From assembly GCA_964481035.1 (NCBI GenBank), contig CAYZSE010000096.1:1-13881 (forward strand): a stretch of DNA of 13,881 nt. The letters run 5' to 3'. Under the pieces are notes generated by a model, which was given only the letters and a program-made list of their open reading frames with translations, ran no database searches and was not told the DNA's origin. This DNA is from JAAAPF01 sp964481035 (GTDB lineage Bacteria > Pseudomonadota > Alphaproteobacteria > Geminicoccales > Geminicoccaceae). Shown here piece after piece: positions 7,868 to 13,881 of this stretch (position 1 is its first letter; each line of letters opens with the position of its first letter). The position numbers and the translations under genes are program-made.

Positions 7868-8532
7868 GCCCGGTCCCACCAGTTGCTGAGGTGGGGTGCG
7901 GCGCTGCGGTCGGGCAGGCCCTCGTAGTGCGAGACGTCGTTGAACAGCATCAGACGCGCGCGGACGGTGTCGCGGAAGTCGAGGACGTTGAGACAACACG
8001 GGTGCTGGTCGAGGCGGTCGCGGTAGCCGCGGGCATCGAAGCCCAAGAGGCTACTGATCAAGAGGCGGATCGTCGCCTTGTGCGAGACGACCAGCACGCT
8101 TCGGCCCTCGTGGCGGACGACGATCTCGCGGATCATCGGCAGCGAGCGGGCGAGCACGTGGATGCCCGCTTCGCCGCCCTCCGGCGCGAAGGTGAAGGGA
8201 TCGGCCTCCCAGCGGGCGTACTCCTCGGGAAAGCGCGCCTCGACCTCGGCCCGGTTGAGCCCTTCCCAGCGGCCGTGGTCGATCTCGCGAAAGCCGTCGA
8301 CCGTCTGCACCGGCAGGTCCCGCGGCGCACGGATCAGCGTCGCCGTCTCCAGCGTCCGCCGCATCGGGCTCGCGTAGACCGCGGCGAGCGGCTCGTCGGC
8401 GAGGCGCTGCGACAGACCGGCCGCCTGGCGTCGACCCTCGTCGGAGAGCTCGACATCGGTCGACCCGGCGAAGCGGTCCTCTGCGGAGAGCACCGTCGCC
8501 CCGTGGCGAACCAGAAAGAGCCTTGTCGTCAT
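7858..8532 (-). CDS. Histidine phosphatase family protein (phosphoglycerate mutase-like)
   Basis: This is a 224-aa cytoplasmic enzyme of the histidine phosphatase superfamily, branch 1. The RHG motif LFLVRHGATVLS gives catalytic His10. Arg20, Arg58 in SPMRRTLETA, Glu83 in FREIDHGRWEG and His151 in VVSHKATIR complete the usual active site. The pattern resembles GpmB/CobC-type broad phosphatases rather than cofactor-dependent glycolytic mutases, so the substrate is unknown. The start at 8532 is chosen over ATG 8538 because GAGGGG abuts the latter but stands 6 nt from the former. Longer upstream extensions are open but unlike the family. It lies 52 nt downstream of the SMP-30 gene on the same strand and is probably the last gene of the ilvE set. 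Its stop overlaps the 3' end of the PhoD remnant. Confidence 0.9.
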   Translation of the reverse strand: MTTRLFLVRHGATVLSAEDRFAGSTDVELSDEGRRQAAGLSQRLADEPLAAVYASPMRRTLETATLIRAPRDLPVQTVDGFREIDHGRWEGLNRAEVEARFPEEYARWEADPFTFAPEGGEAGIHVLARSLPMIREIVVRHEGRSVLVVSHKATIRLLISSLLGFDARGYRDRLDQHPCCLNVLDFRDTVRARLMLFNDVSHYEGLPDRSAAPHLSNWWDRAQA

Positions 8533-8538
8533 GTCCAT

Positions 8539-8544
8539 CCCCTC
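8539..8544 (-). promoter_or_regulatory. Ribosome binding site deciding the histidine phosphatase start
   Basis: Read on the minus strand this is GAGGGG, 6 nt before ATG 8532 and directly adjacent to ATG 8538. The spacing favours the downstream ATG (MTTRLFLVRHG). Confidence 0.6.
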
Positions 8545-8584
8545 GGCGGCCGAGCCAAGCGCGGGGCCGCCGTCCGCGCGCCTC

Positions 8585-9469
8585 TCAACCGGCGAAACGC
8601 GGCTGCGGCAAGCCCCGGCAGCCGAGGCCCGTGACCGCGAAGAGCCCGCCCGCATCGGGCTGGCGCGTCGCGGTGCCGGGGGTGAGATCGCGGCCGATGG
8701 AGGTGACGTAGAGGACGTCGAGATCGACGCCGCCGAACATCGGCTTGCTGGGCCGCTCGACGGGCATGTCGACGATGCGGTCGACGGCGCCGCCGGGGGT
8801 CAGCCGGACGAGCTGCCAGCCGCCGACGCCGGCCATCCAATAGCAGCCGTCGGCGTCGACCGTGCCGCCGTCGGGCCGGCCGGCGACGGCGCGGGTGTCG
8901 AAAAAGGGCCGCACGTTCGAGGGCACGCCGTCGTCGACATCGTAGTCGGCCGCCCAGATCGTGCGGACCTCGTCGGCGCTGTCGCTGAAATACATCGTTC
9001 GGCCGTCCGGGCTGAAGGCGAGGCCGTTGGTGATGGTGATACCGTCGCGCCAGCGCCAGCAGGCGTGGTCCTCGCCCAGCCGGTAGAAGGCGCCCTCGGC
9101 CGCGGCCGGCGGCGCGTCACGCATCGAGCCGGCCCAAAAGCGCCCGCGGGGATCGGTCGTGCCGTCGTTGAAGCGGTTGAGCGGCCGATCGCGCTCGGGA
9201 TCGACGATCGACGTCTTGGTGCCGGTCGCCGGGTCGAACAGGTGAAAGCCGGACTTGGTCGCGAGGACGAGACCGCCGGCGACGCGCGGCGCCAGGCAAC
9301 CGACCGGCTCGGGGACACCGAACGTCGCGTGGTGACCGGTGGCCGGATCGAGACGGAAGATCTGCCCAGCGGGGATGTCGACCCACCACAGCCGATGCTC
9401 CGCCGCGTCCCAGAACGCGCCCTCGCCGATGGCGTTGCTCCCGTCGACGACGCAGGTGATCTCGACCAT
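8585..9469 (-). CDS. SMP-30/gluconolactonase/LRE family protein
   Basis: This is a 294-aa six-bladed beta-propeller of the SMP-30/regucalcin family. These are metal-dependent lactonases that hydrolyse sugar lactones such as gluconolactone. Metal-site residues are in place: Glu16 in AIGEGAFWD, Asn148 in TITNGLAFSPDGRTMYFSDS, and Asp200 in RPDGGTVDADGCYW. The NRFNDGTTDPRGRFWAGSM segment (98-116) is also characteristic. There is no signal peptide, so it is likely cytoplasmic. The start at 9469 has AAGGAA with about 6 nt spacing. It sits 22 nt after the LOG gene and 52 nt before the histidine phosphatase, so cotranscription is likely. The lactone substrate is unknown, since no sugar dehydrogenase or dehydratase lies nearby. 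Confidence 0.93.
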   Translation of the reverse strand: MVEITCVVDGSNAIGEGAFWDAAEHRLWWVDIPAGQIFRLDPATGHHATFGVPEPVGCLAPRVAGGLVLATKSGFHLFDPATGTKTSIVDPERDRPLNRFNDGTTDPRGRFWAGSMRDAPPAAAEGAFYRLGEDHACWRWRDGITITNGLAFSPDGRTMYFSDSADEVRTIWAADYDVDDGVPSNVRPFFDTRAVAGRPDGGTVDADGCYWMAGVGGWQLVRLTPGGAVDRIVDMPVERPSKPMFGGVDLDVLYVTSIGRDLTPGTATRQPDAGGLFAVTGLGCRGLPQPRFAG

Positions 9470-9491
9470 GACCGTTCCTTCAGCCCGGCGA

Positions 9492-10031
9492 TCAGACGGC
9501 GAGCCGCGCGATCGCCGTATCGAGGTCGGGCACCAGGGTGAAGAGCTCGGCGACCGAGCGGTCGGCGAAGCCGTTGTCGACGACGTGACCGACGAGTGTC
9601 GCGAAGGGCCGCCAGAAGCCGTCGTCGTCCACCAGCAGGATCGGCCGGTCGTGGTAGCCGAGCTGCTTCAAGGTCACGACGTCGAGGATCTCGTCGATCG
9701 TCCCGAGCCCGCCGGGCAGGGCCAGGAAGGCATCGCTGGTGTCGACCATGAGCCGTTTCCGCTCGAACATGTCGGTGGTGATCGTGAGATCGCTGATCCC
9801 GCGGTGGCCGACCTCGCGGTCGAGCAGGCGTTCGGGGATGAAGCCCACGACCTCGCCGCCGGCGGCGATCGCGGCATCCGCCACGGCGCCCATCAGGCCG
9901 ACGTCGCCGCCACCGTAGACGATACGGTGGCCGGCCTGCGCCAAGCCGCGCCCGCAGGCGGCGGCGAGGCCGCGTCGGTCGCGGGGCGAGCCCGCGCGCG
10001 AGCCGCAAAAGACGCAGACCGCGAGGCGCAT
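9492..10031 (-). CDS. LOG family protein (cytokinin riboside 5'-monophosphate phosphoribohydrolase family)
   Basis: This is a 179-aa protein of the LOG/TIGR00730 family. Members with activity cleave the N-glycosidic bond of nucleoside 5'-monophosphates, releasing a base (cytokinin or purine) and ribose 5-phosphate. The N-terminus LAVCVFCGSR, the loop YGGGDVGLMG (39-48), FERKRLMVDTSDAF (89-102) and the hallmark PGGLGTIDE (106-114) are all intact, so it should be active. The length is normal for the short group. The start at 10031 has GGGAGGA about 9 nt upstream. The gap to ilvE is 32 nt and to the SMP-30 gene 22 nt. Family membership is firm. Whether cytokinins or AMP-like nucleotides are the substrate here is not decidable from sequence. 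Confidence 0.93.
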   Translation of the reverse strand: MRLAVCVFCGSRAGSPRDRRGLAAACGRGLAQAGHRIVYGGGDVGLMGAVADAAIAAGGEVVGFIPERLLDREVGHRGISDLTITTDMFERKRLMVDTSDAFLALPGGLGTIDEILDVVTLKQLGYHDRPILLVDDDGFWRPFATLVGHVVDNGFADRSVAELFTLVPDLDTAIARLAV

Positions 10032-10063
10032 GGGCCGTGTTCCTCCCGGTCCGCACCGCCTGT

Positions 10064-10939
10064 TCAGGCGGCGGCGACCTTCTGCTCGCTGCGGGTGAGC
10101 CCGTGAAAGTCTTCGATCAGCTGGCGTGTCACCGGGCCGAGGTCGTACGTGACGTCGTCGATGGCGCGCACGGGGGTGACCTCGGCGGCGGTGCCGGTGA
10201 CGAAGATCTCGCCGGCGCGTGCCAGCTCCTGCGGGCGGATGCGCCGCTCGACGACCTCGTAGCCGCGCGCCCGGGCGAGCTCGATCACCGCGCGCCGGGT
10301 GATGCCGTCGAGGAAGCGGTCGGGGATCGGCGTGTGCAGCGTCTCGCCCTCGACCATGAAGATATTGGCGCCCGTCGTCTCGGCGACGTAGCCCTCGTGG
10401 TCGAGCATCAAGGCGTCACCGAAGCCCTTGGCCTCGGCCGCGTGCTTGGAGAGGGTGCAGATCATGTAGAGGCCCGCGGCTTTGCTCTGCACCGGGGCGC
10501 AGGCCGGCGCGGGACGATCGTAGATCGCCCGGGTGAGCCGGAGATCGCTGTAGTAGGCGCCCCATTCCCACGCCGCGATGGCGACGTGGATCCGGTTCGC
10601 CTGCGCCGACACGCCCATCATCTCGGGGCCGCGCCAGGCGACGGGGCGGACGTAGCAGTCGCCGAGGCCGTTCTTGGCGATGGCCGCACGGGTGGCGGCG
10701 TCGATCTCCTCGACCGAATAGGGCAGCTCGAAGCCCAGCATGCGGCCGCTGTCGACGAGGCGTTGCGAATGCGCGGTGAGCTTGAACACCTCGCCGCCGT
10801 AGGCCCGCTCGCCCTCGAACACGGCGCTCGCGTAGTGCAGCGCGTGGCTCAAGACGTGCAGCCTGGCCTCGCGCCAGGGAACGAACTCGCCGTCGAGCCA
10901 GATCCAGCCGTCGCGGTCGTCGTAGGGAACGAGTGCCAT
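10064..10939 (-). CDS. ilvE: Branched-chain amino acid aminotransferase
   Basis: This is a 291-aa fold-type IV PLP enzyme that catalyses the last, reversible transamination to leucine, isoleucine and valine. DGWIWLDGEFVPWREARLHV and HALHYASAVFEGERAY form the N-terminal domain. The PLP-binding Lys is K153 in APVQSKAAGLYM. GYVAETTGANIFMV (183-196, Glu187) and GTAAEVTPVR are the conserved cofactor-binding segments. The BCAT-type FEGERAY and the length favour IlvE over D-amino acid transaminase or aminodeoxychorismate lyase. The start at 10939 gives the family N-terminus MALVPYDDRDG. Upstream in-frame ATGs would run into the MarR gene on the other strand. It heads a minus-strand series (LOG, SMP-30, histidine phosphatase) and is divergent from the MarR gene over an 88-nt region. 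Confidence 0.95.
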   Translation of the reverse strand: MALVPYDDRDGWIWLDGEFVPWREARLHVLSHALHYASAVFEGERAYGGEVFKLTAHSQRLVDSGRMLGFELPYSVEEIDAATRAAIAKNGLGDCYVRPVAWRGPEMMGVSAQANRIHVAIAAWEWGAYYSDLRLTRAIYDRPAPACAPVQSKAAGLYMICTLSKHAAEAKGFGDALMLDHEGYVAETTGANIFMVEGETLHTPIPDRFLDGITRRAVIELARARGYEVVERRIRPQELARAGEIFVTGTAAEVTPVRAIDDVTYDLGPVTRQLIEDFHGLTRSEQKVAAA

Positions 10940-11027
10940 TCTTTGGGCCTTGGCGCGCAAATTGTTGGAAAATGCAGAGTTGCGAGCGCTATCACCGGGG
11001 TCAATATGTGTCAATGTGAGGAGAGGC
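10940..11027 (+). promoter_or_regulatory. Divergent promoter region between ilvE and the MarR gene
   Basis: These 88 nt separate two head-to-head genes and must carry both start signals. Visible structure includes an AT-rich patch (10958-10973), an imperfect palindrome TTGGCGCGCAA at 10950-10960, and a direct repeat of TCAATATG/TCAATGTG at 11001 and 11011, exactly 10 bp apart. A possible promoter for the MarR gene is TTGCGA (10980) with CAATAT (11002), which is weak. GAGGAGAGG at 11018-11026 is the MarR ribosome binding site. MarR proteins often bind their own divergent promoter, so these repeats are candidate operators. This is inference. Confidence 0.4.
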
Positions 11028-11407
11028 ATGCCGCAACGGCGCATCGAGGCTCACCACAAGGCGCTCTTTTTGCGCCCCGATGCCCTCGACCGCTCGGTGG
11101 CGCTGGTGCTGCTCGCCGCCCGGGGCTTCGAGCGAACGGCGCGCGCGGGCTTGCCGGACGGCCTCAACATGACCCATCGCCTCGTGCTGCTCTTGGCCAA
11201 GAGCGGCGCGGCGCGGACGGCGGCCGACCTGCGGACGCTCTCGGGCTTGCCGAAGCAGACGATCTCGCGTCACGTCCACCAGCTCGTCGACCTCGGCCTG
11301 ATCGTCCAAGTCGACACCGCCGTCGACCGTCGCTGCAAGCGGCTGGTCCTGACCGACGCCGGCCGCGATCTCACCGACCGGCTCGACAGCGCCCAGAGGC
11401 GGCGGCT
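11028..11407 (+). CDS. MarR family transcriptional regulator, PetP-like by context (partial, runs into gap)
   Basis: The first 126 residues are visible before the run of N. ATG 11028 is preceded by GAGGAGAGG. A helical N-terminal part (SVALVLLAARGFERTA) leads into a winged helix-turn-helix at about 65-112: TAADLRTLSGLPKQTISRH is the recognition region and DRRCKRLVLTDAG the wing. MarR proteins are usually around 150 residues, so some 20-30 residues and the stop lie in the gap. It is followed on the same strand by an OmpR-type response regulator and is divergent from ilvE. I recall this arrangement for PetP/PetR regulators of alphaproteobacteria (PetR was described as needed for cytochrome bc1 expression in Rhodobacter capsulatus). 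The PetP label rests on context, and the sequence is rather divergent. Confidence 0.85.
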
Positions 11408-11507
11408 NNNNNNNNNNNNNNNNNNNNNNNNNNNNNNNNNNNNNNNNNNNNNNNNNNNNNNNNNNNNNNNNNNNNNNNNNNNNNNNNNNNNNNNNNNNNN
11501 NNNNNNN
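11408..11507. other. Assembly gap of 100 N
   Basis: The run is exactly 100 N, a conventional placeholder for a gap of unknown length. The missing C-terminus of the MarR protein (about 60-90 nt) and missing N-terminus of the response regulator (about 110-130 nt), plus any spacer, suggest the true gap is about 200 nt or more. Open frames that cross the N run are artefacts. Confidence 0.97.
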
Positions 11508-12072
11508 GGCGGCGCTGCGCTCGTTCGCGGTCGACCTCGTGGTTCTCGACGTCATGCTGCCCGATGCGAGCGGGCTCTCGCTGACCGAGGAGATGCGCGC
11601 CGAGACCGCGGTGCCGATCCTGCTGTTGACCGCTCGCAAGGAGGTCGAGGATCGCATCGCCGGCCTCGAGGCCGGCGCCGACGACTACCTGACCAAGCCC
11701 TTCGAGCCGCGCGAGCTGCTCTTGCGCGTGCAGCGAATCCTCGCCCGGGCGATGCCGGTGCGGCCGGAGGTGGCGACGGAAATCCGGTTCGGCCGTTTCG
11801 TCTTCGACCGCGCGCACGCAGCCCTCAGCCGCGCCGGCGCGCCCGTTCATCTGACCTCCGGCGAGCGCCAGCTTCTCGCCACCCTGGCACGGGCGCCGGG
11901 GCGTGTCTTCGATCGCCCCTCGCTCGCCGAGGACGCGGCGATCGCCGGCGACGACCGTGCCGTCGACACCCAGGTGGCGCGGCTGCGGCGCAAGCTGGAG
12001 GACGACCCCCGCCAGCCCCGCTATCTCGTCACCGTGCGCGGGCGCGGCTACGCCCTGCGGTGCGTGCCGTGA
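11508..12072 (+). CDS. OmpR-family DNA-binding response regulator, PetR-like (5' end lost in gap)
   Basis: The first whole codon after the gap is at 11509, and 187 residues are visible. The receiver domain retains the phosphoacceptor Asp in VVLDVMLPDASG (visible residue 14, bases 11548-11550), the switch Thr in LLLTAR (41) and the conserved Lys in LTKPFEP (63). The first beta strand and acidic pair (about 35-40 residues) are missing in the gap. The C-terminal winged helix (about 93-185) has LTSGERQLLATLA and RAVDTQVARLRRKLEDDP, then RYLVTVRGRGYALR, the OmpR/PhoB DNA-binding fold. The RAVDxQxxRLRRKxE pattern and neighbours fit PetR-type regulators, which is inference. The stop TGA (12070-12072) shares its last base with the ATG of the kinase gene, so the two are translationally coupled and form a cognate pair. 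Confidence 0.92.
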
Positions 12073-13469
12073 TGGCAGCGCCCGCGCTCCGTCCGGCGCG
12101 CCGGCTCGGCGGCCGGCTCCGCCGGGCCCTGAGGTTCGAGACCTGGCTGCCGCGGACGCTCTTCGGCCGCTCGTTGCTGATCGTCGTGACCCCGCTTCTC
12201 GTCCTGCAGATCGTGCTGGTGATCATCTTCTACGACCGGCACTGGGACACGGTCAGCCGCTGGCTCGCCATCGGCGTCGCCGGCGAGGTCGCCTGGCTGG
12301 TCGAGCGGCTGGAGGAGGAGCCGGATCGGGCGGCGCGCGCTGCGATCCTCGACGAGGCGCGAAGGCATTTTCGCTTCGCCCTCTCGTTGGAGCGCGGCGG
12401 CGAGCTGGAAATGGCGAGCGAGCGCAGCGGGTTCCTGCCGCCGGCGATGCTGGACGAGACCTTGCGAAGCGCCTTCGCAGCGCGGCTCGCGCGGCCGTTC
12501 CGGATCGACACCCGTCCGGCACAGATCGACCGCGTCGCCATCTACGTCCAGCTCGACGACGACCTCTTGCGGGTGCTGACCGATCGCAAGCGCGTCGACA
12601 CCTCGACCACCGTGCTGCTGGTCGCCTGGATGGTCGGCGCCTCGCTGCTGCTGCTGGTGGTGGCGATCTACTTCCTGGGCCGCCAGCTTCGCCCGATCCG
12701 CCTGCTCGCCCGCGCGGCGGACAGCTTCGGCAAGGGGCGCGATCTCGGCGATGTCAAGCTCGAGGGCGCGATCGAGATCCGCCAGGCGGGGCTCGCCTAC
12801 AACCGCATGCGCCGCCGCATCCTGCGCCACCTCGAGCAGCGCACGCATCTGCTCGCGGCGGTCTCGCACGATCTCTCGACGCCGTTGACCCGCATGGGCC
12901 TCGAGCTCGAGATGATGCGCGCCGAGGCGCCGGAGCCCGACGCCATCGCCGCGCTCGAGGAGGACGTCGTCGAGATGCGGCGGCTGATCGACGCCTACCT
13001 CGACTTCGCCCGCAGCGAGGGCCAGGAGCCGATGCAGACGGTGCCGCTGGCGAAGCTCCTCGAGCGGGCCGCGAGCCGGGCGCGGCGCCATCGCCAGCCC
13101 GTCACCTTCCGCCTCGACTTCGCGGGCGATCCCCGGGTCACCGTGCGACCGGTCGGCATCGATCGGCTGCTCGCCAATCTCGTCGACAATGCCGTGCGCC
13201 ATGCGTCGAGCGTCGAGGTGCGGGTGGCGCTGGAGCGCGACACCTGGCAGATCGTCGTCGACGACGACGGCCCGGGCATCGCCGAAGGCGACCGCGAGCG
13301 CGTGTTCGAGCCGTTCTTCCGCGGCGACGCGGCCCGGCGCGCGGGTGAGGGCGGCATCGGCATGGGCCTCACCATCGCCCGCGACATCGCCCTCGCGCAC
13401 GGCGGCACCATCTGGCTGGAGACGGCACCGCCGGGCGGCCTGCGGGTGGTCACCAAGCTGCCGCGCTGA
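12072..13469 (+). CDS. Sensor histidine kinase, EnvZ-like
   Basis: This 465-aa inner-membrane kinase should phosphorylate the upstream response regulator. A basic N-terminal tail of about 30 residues leads to membrane helix 1 (about 34-53, LLIVVTPLLVLQIVLVIIF). A periplasmic sensor of about 125 residues with no recognisable ligand-binding family follows, then helix 2 (about 180-202) and a HAMP linker (about 203-255). The HisKA H-box is AAVSHDLSTPLTRM with phospho-acceptor His266. The HATPase domain has an N-box LLANLVDNAVRHA (Asn373), G1 box DDDGPGI (397-403) and G2 box GGIGMGLTIARDIALAHGG. The start ATG 12072 overlaps the regulator stop by 1 nt. One oddity is Ser in place of the usual Arg after H-D-L in the H-box. 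The signal is unknown. Confidence 0.94.
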   Translation: MAAPALRPARRLGGRLRRALRFETWLPRTLFGRSLLIVVTPLLVLQIVLVIIFYDRHWDTVSRWLAIGVAGEVAWLVERLEEEPDRAARAAILDEARRHFRFALSLERGGELEMASERSGFLPPAMLDETLRSAFAARLARPFRIDTRPAQIDRVAIYVQLDDDLLRVLTDRKRVDTSTTVLLVAWMVGASLLLLVVAIYFLGRQLRPIRLLARAADSFGKGRDLGDVKLEGAIEIRQAGLAYNRMRRRILRHLEQRTHLLAAVSHDLSTPLTRMGLELEMMRAEAPEPDAIAALEEDVVEMRRLIDAYLDFARSEGQEPMQTVPLAKLLERAASRARRHRQPVTFRLDFAGDPRVTVRPVGIDRLLANLVDNAVRHASSVEVRVALERDTWQIVVDDDGPGIAEGDRERVFEPFFRGDAARRAGEGGIGMGLTIARDIALAHGGTIWLETAPPGGLRVVTKLPR

Positions 13470-13511
13470 GGCGCCGGTCGCGCTTCCGCCGTAGACGACT
13501 TGGGCCGTGCT

Positions 13512-13526
13512 CGGGCACGATGCCCG
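13512..13526 (+). other. Short hairpin between the kinase gene and ssb
   Basis: CGGGCA and TGCCCG form a perfect 6-bp stem around a CGA loop in the 89-nt gap. No T-run follows, so it is not a standard intrinsic terminator. It may slow read-through into ssb or be chance in GC-rich DNA. Confidence 0.3.
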
Positions 13527-13558
13527 TTCGAGCGAGGCAGGCGCCCCTGGAGGCAACG

Positions 13559-13881
13559 ATGGCAGGTTCGGTCAACAAGGTCATTCTCGTGGGCAATCTC
13601 GGCCGCGATCCCGAGGTGCGCATGACCCAGAGCAACATGAAGGTCGTGAACCTCAGCGTCGCCACGAGCGACCGCTGGCGCGACAAGCAGACCGGCGAGA
13701 CCCAGGAGCGGACCGAGTGGCACCGGGTCGTCATCTTCAACGACAACCTCGCCGACGTGGCCGAGCGCTATCTGCGCAAGGGATCGACGGTCTACCTCGA
13801 GGGCCAGTTGCAGACCCGCAAATGGCAGGATCAATCGGGCCAGGACCGCTATACCACCGAGGTCGTCATCGGCCGTTTCAA
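13559..13881 (+). CDS. ssb: Single-stranded DNA-binding protein (partial, runs off the window)
   Basis: SSB coats single-stranded DNA in replication, recombination and repair, and recruits partners through its C-terminal acidic tip. The first 107 residues are visible, covering nearly all of the OB fold. MAGSVNKVILVGNLGRDPEVR is the standard beginning. VVNLSVATSDRWRDKQTGE, RTEWHRVVIFN (Trp54) and YLRKGSTVYLEGQLQTRKW (Trp89) carry the aromatic DNA-contact positions. The start at ATG 13559 is supported by TGGAGG 5 nt upstream. The glycine-rich linker and acidic tip lie beyond the window. It starts 89 nt after the kinase gene on the same strand but is functionally unrelated and probably has its own promoter; none is obvious in the gap. 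Confidence 0.97.
   Translation, partial: MAGSVNKVILVGNLGRDPEVRMTQSNMKVVNLSVATSDRWRDKQTGETQERTEWHRVVIFNDNLADVAERYLRKGSTVYLEGQLQTRKWQDQSGQDRYTTEVVIGRF

Noticed and set aside
6525..7889. 454-codon plus-strand frame spanning the SDR gene region and the PhoD remnant
   Set aside because: The first about 165 codons are antisense to the SDR gene, and the last about 107 are out of frame with the PhoD C-terminus.
8531..9541. 336-codon plus-strand frame opposite the SMP-30 gene
   Set aside because: Shadow frame; the minus strand encodes a complete propeller protein with its metal-site residues.
10950..13469. Single 839-codon frame joining the MarR protein to the kinase
   Set aside because: Open only because the 100 N are read through; the stretch between the gap and 12072 is the wrong frame of the response regulator.
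12048..13556. 502-codon minus-strand frame opposite the kinase gene
   Set aside because: GC-driven shadow; the plus strand carries all kinase motifs.

Overview
The window is a GC-rich, gene-dense stretch of what looks like an alphaproteobacterial chromosome. The basis is the gene order (leuA beside an mreBCD-mrdA-rodA cluster, and a branched-chain aminotransferase divergent from a MarR/OmpR-type regulator set with a histidine kinase) together with typical protein sequences. A run of exactly 100 N (11408-11507) shows that this is a draft, scaffolded assembly. No mobile element, CRISPR array, tRNA or rRNA was seen.

Layout, left to right. Bases 1-429 hold the 3' end of leuA (2-isopropylmalate synthase, allosteric domain). 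Bases 535-6121 hold a complete rod-shape/elongasome operon, mreB-mreC-mreD-mrdA(PBP2)-rodA, tightly packed from mreC onward. A possible 22-codon leader ORF sits between mreB and mreC and ends on the mreC start codon. On the minus strand, 6242-6883 encodes an atypical SDR/NAD(P)H-binding protein. On the plus strand, 7023-7867 is a decayed PhoD-type alkaline phosphatase that has lost its metallophosphatase core and has a frameshift. A minus-strand set then runs from 10939 down to 7858: ilvE, a LOG-family protein, an SMP-30/gluconolactonase-family protein and a histidine phosphatase, with spacings of 22-52 nt that suggest one operon. Divergent from ilvE, a plus-strand set runs from 11028 to 13469: a MarR-family regulator (3' end lost in the N gap), an OmpR-family response regulator (5' end lost in the gap) and an EnvZ-like histidine kinase. 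This arrangement resembles the PetP/PetR regulators of alphaproteobacteria. The window ends inside ssb (from 13559).

How the genes work together. MreB filaments, MreC, MreD, the transpeptidase PBP2 and the glycosyltransferase RodA form the lateral-wall peptidoglycan synthesis machine. LeuA (leucine branch) and IlvE (last transamination) belong to branched-chain amino acid synthesis, but lie about 9.6 kb apart in separate transcription units. The MarR/response-regulator/kinase set is a sensory and transcriptional module whose input and targets cannot be read from this window.

Most of the window is ordinary core genome, and I found no convincing undescribed system. The items most worth a second look are the doubly deleted PhoD remnant, the leader ORF overlapping the mreC start, the ilvE-centred minus-strand gene set, and the ilvE/MarR divergent promoter region with a 10-bp-spaced direct repeat.
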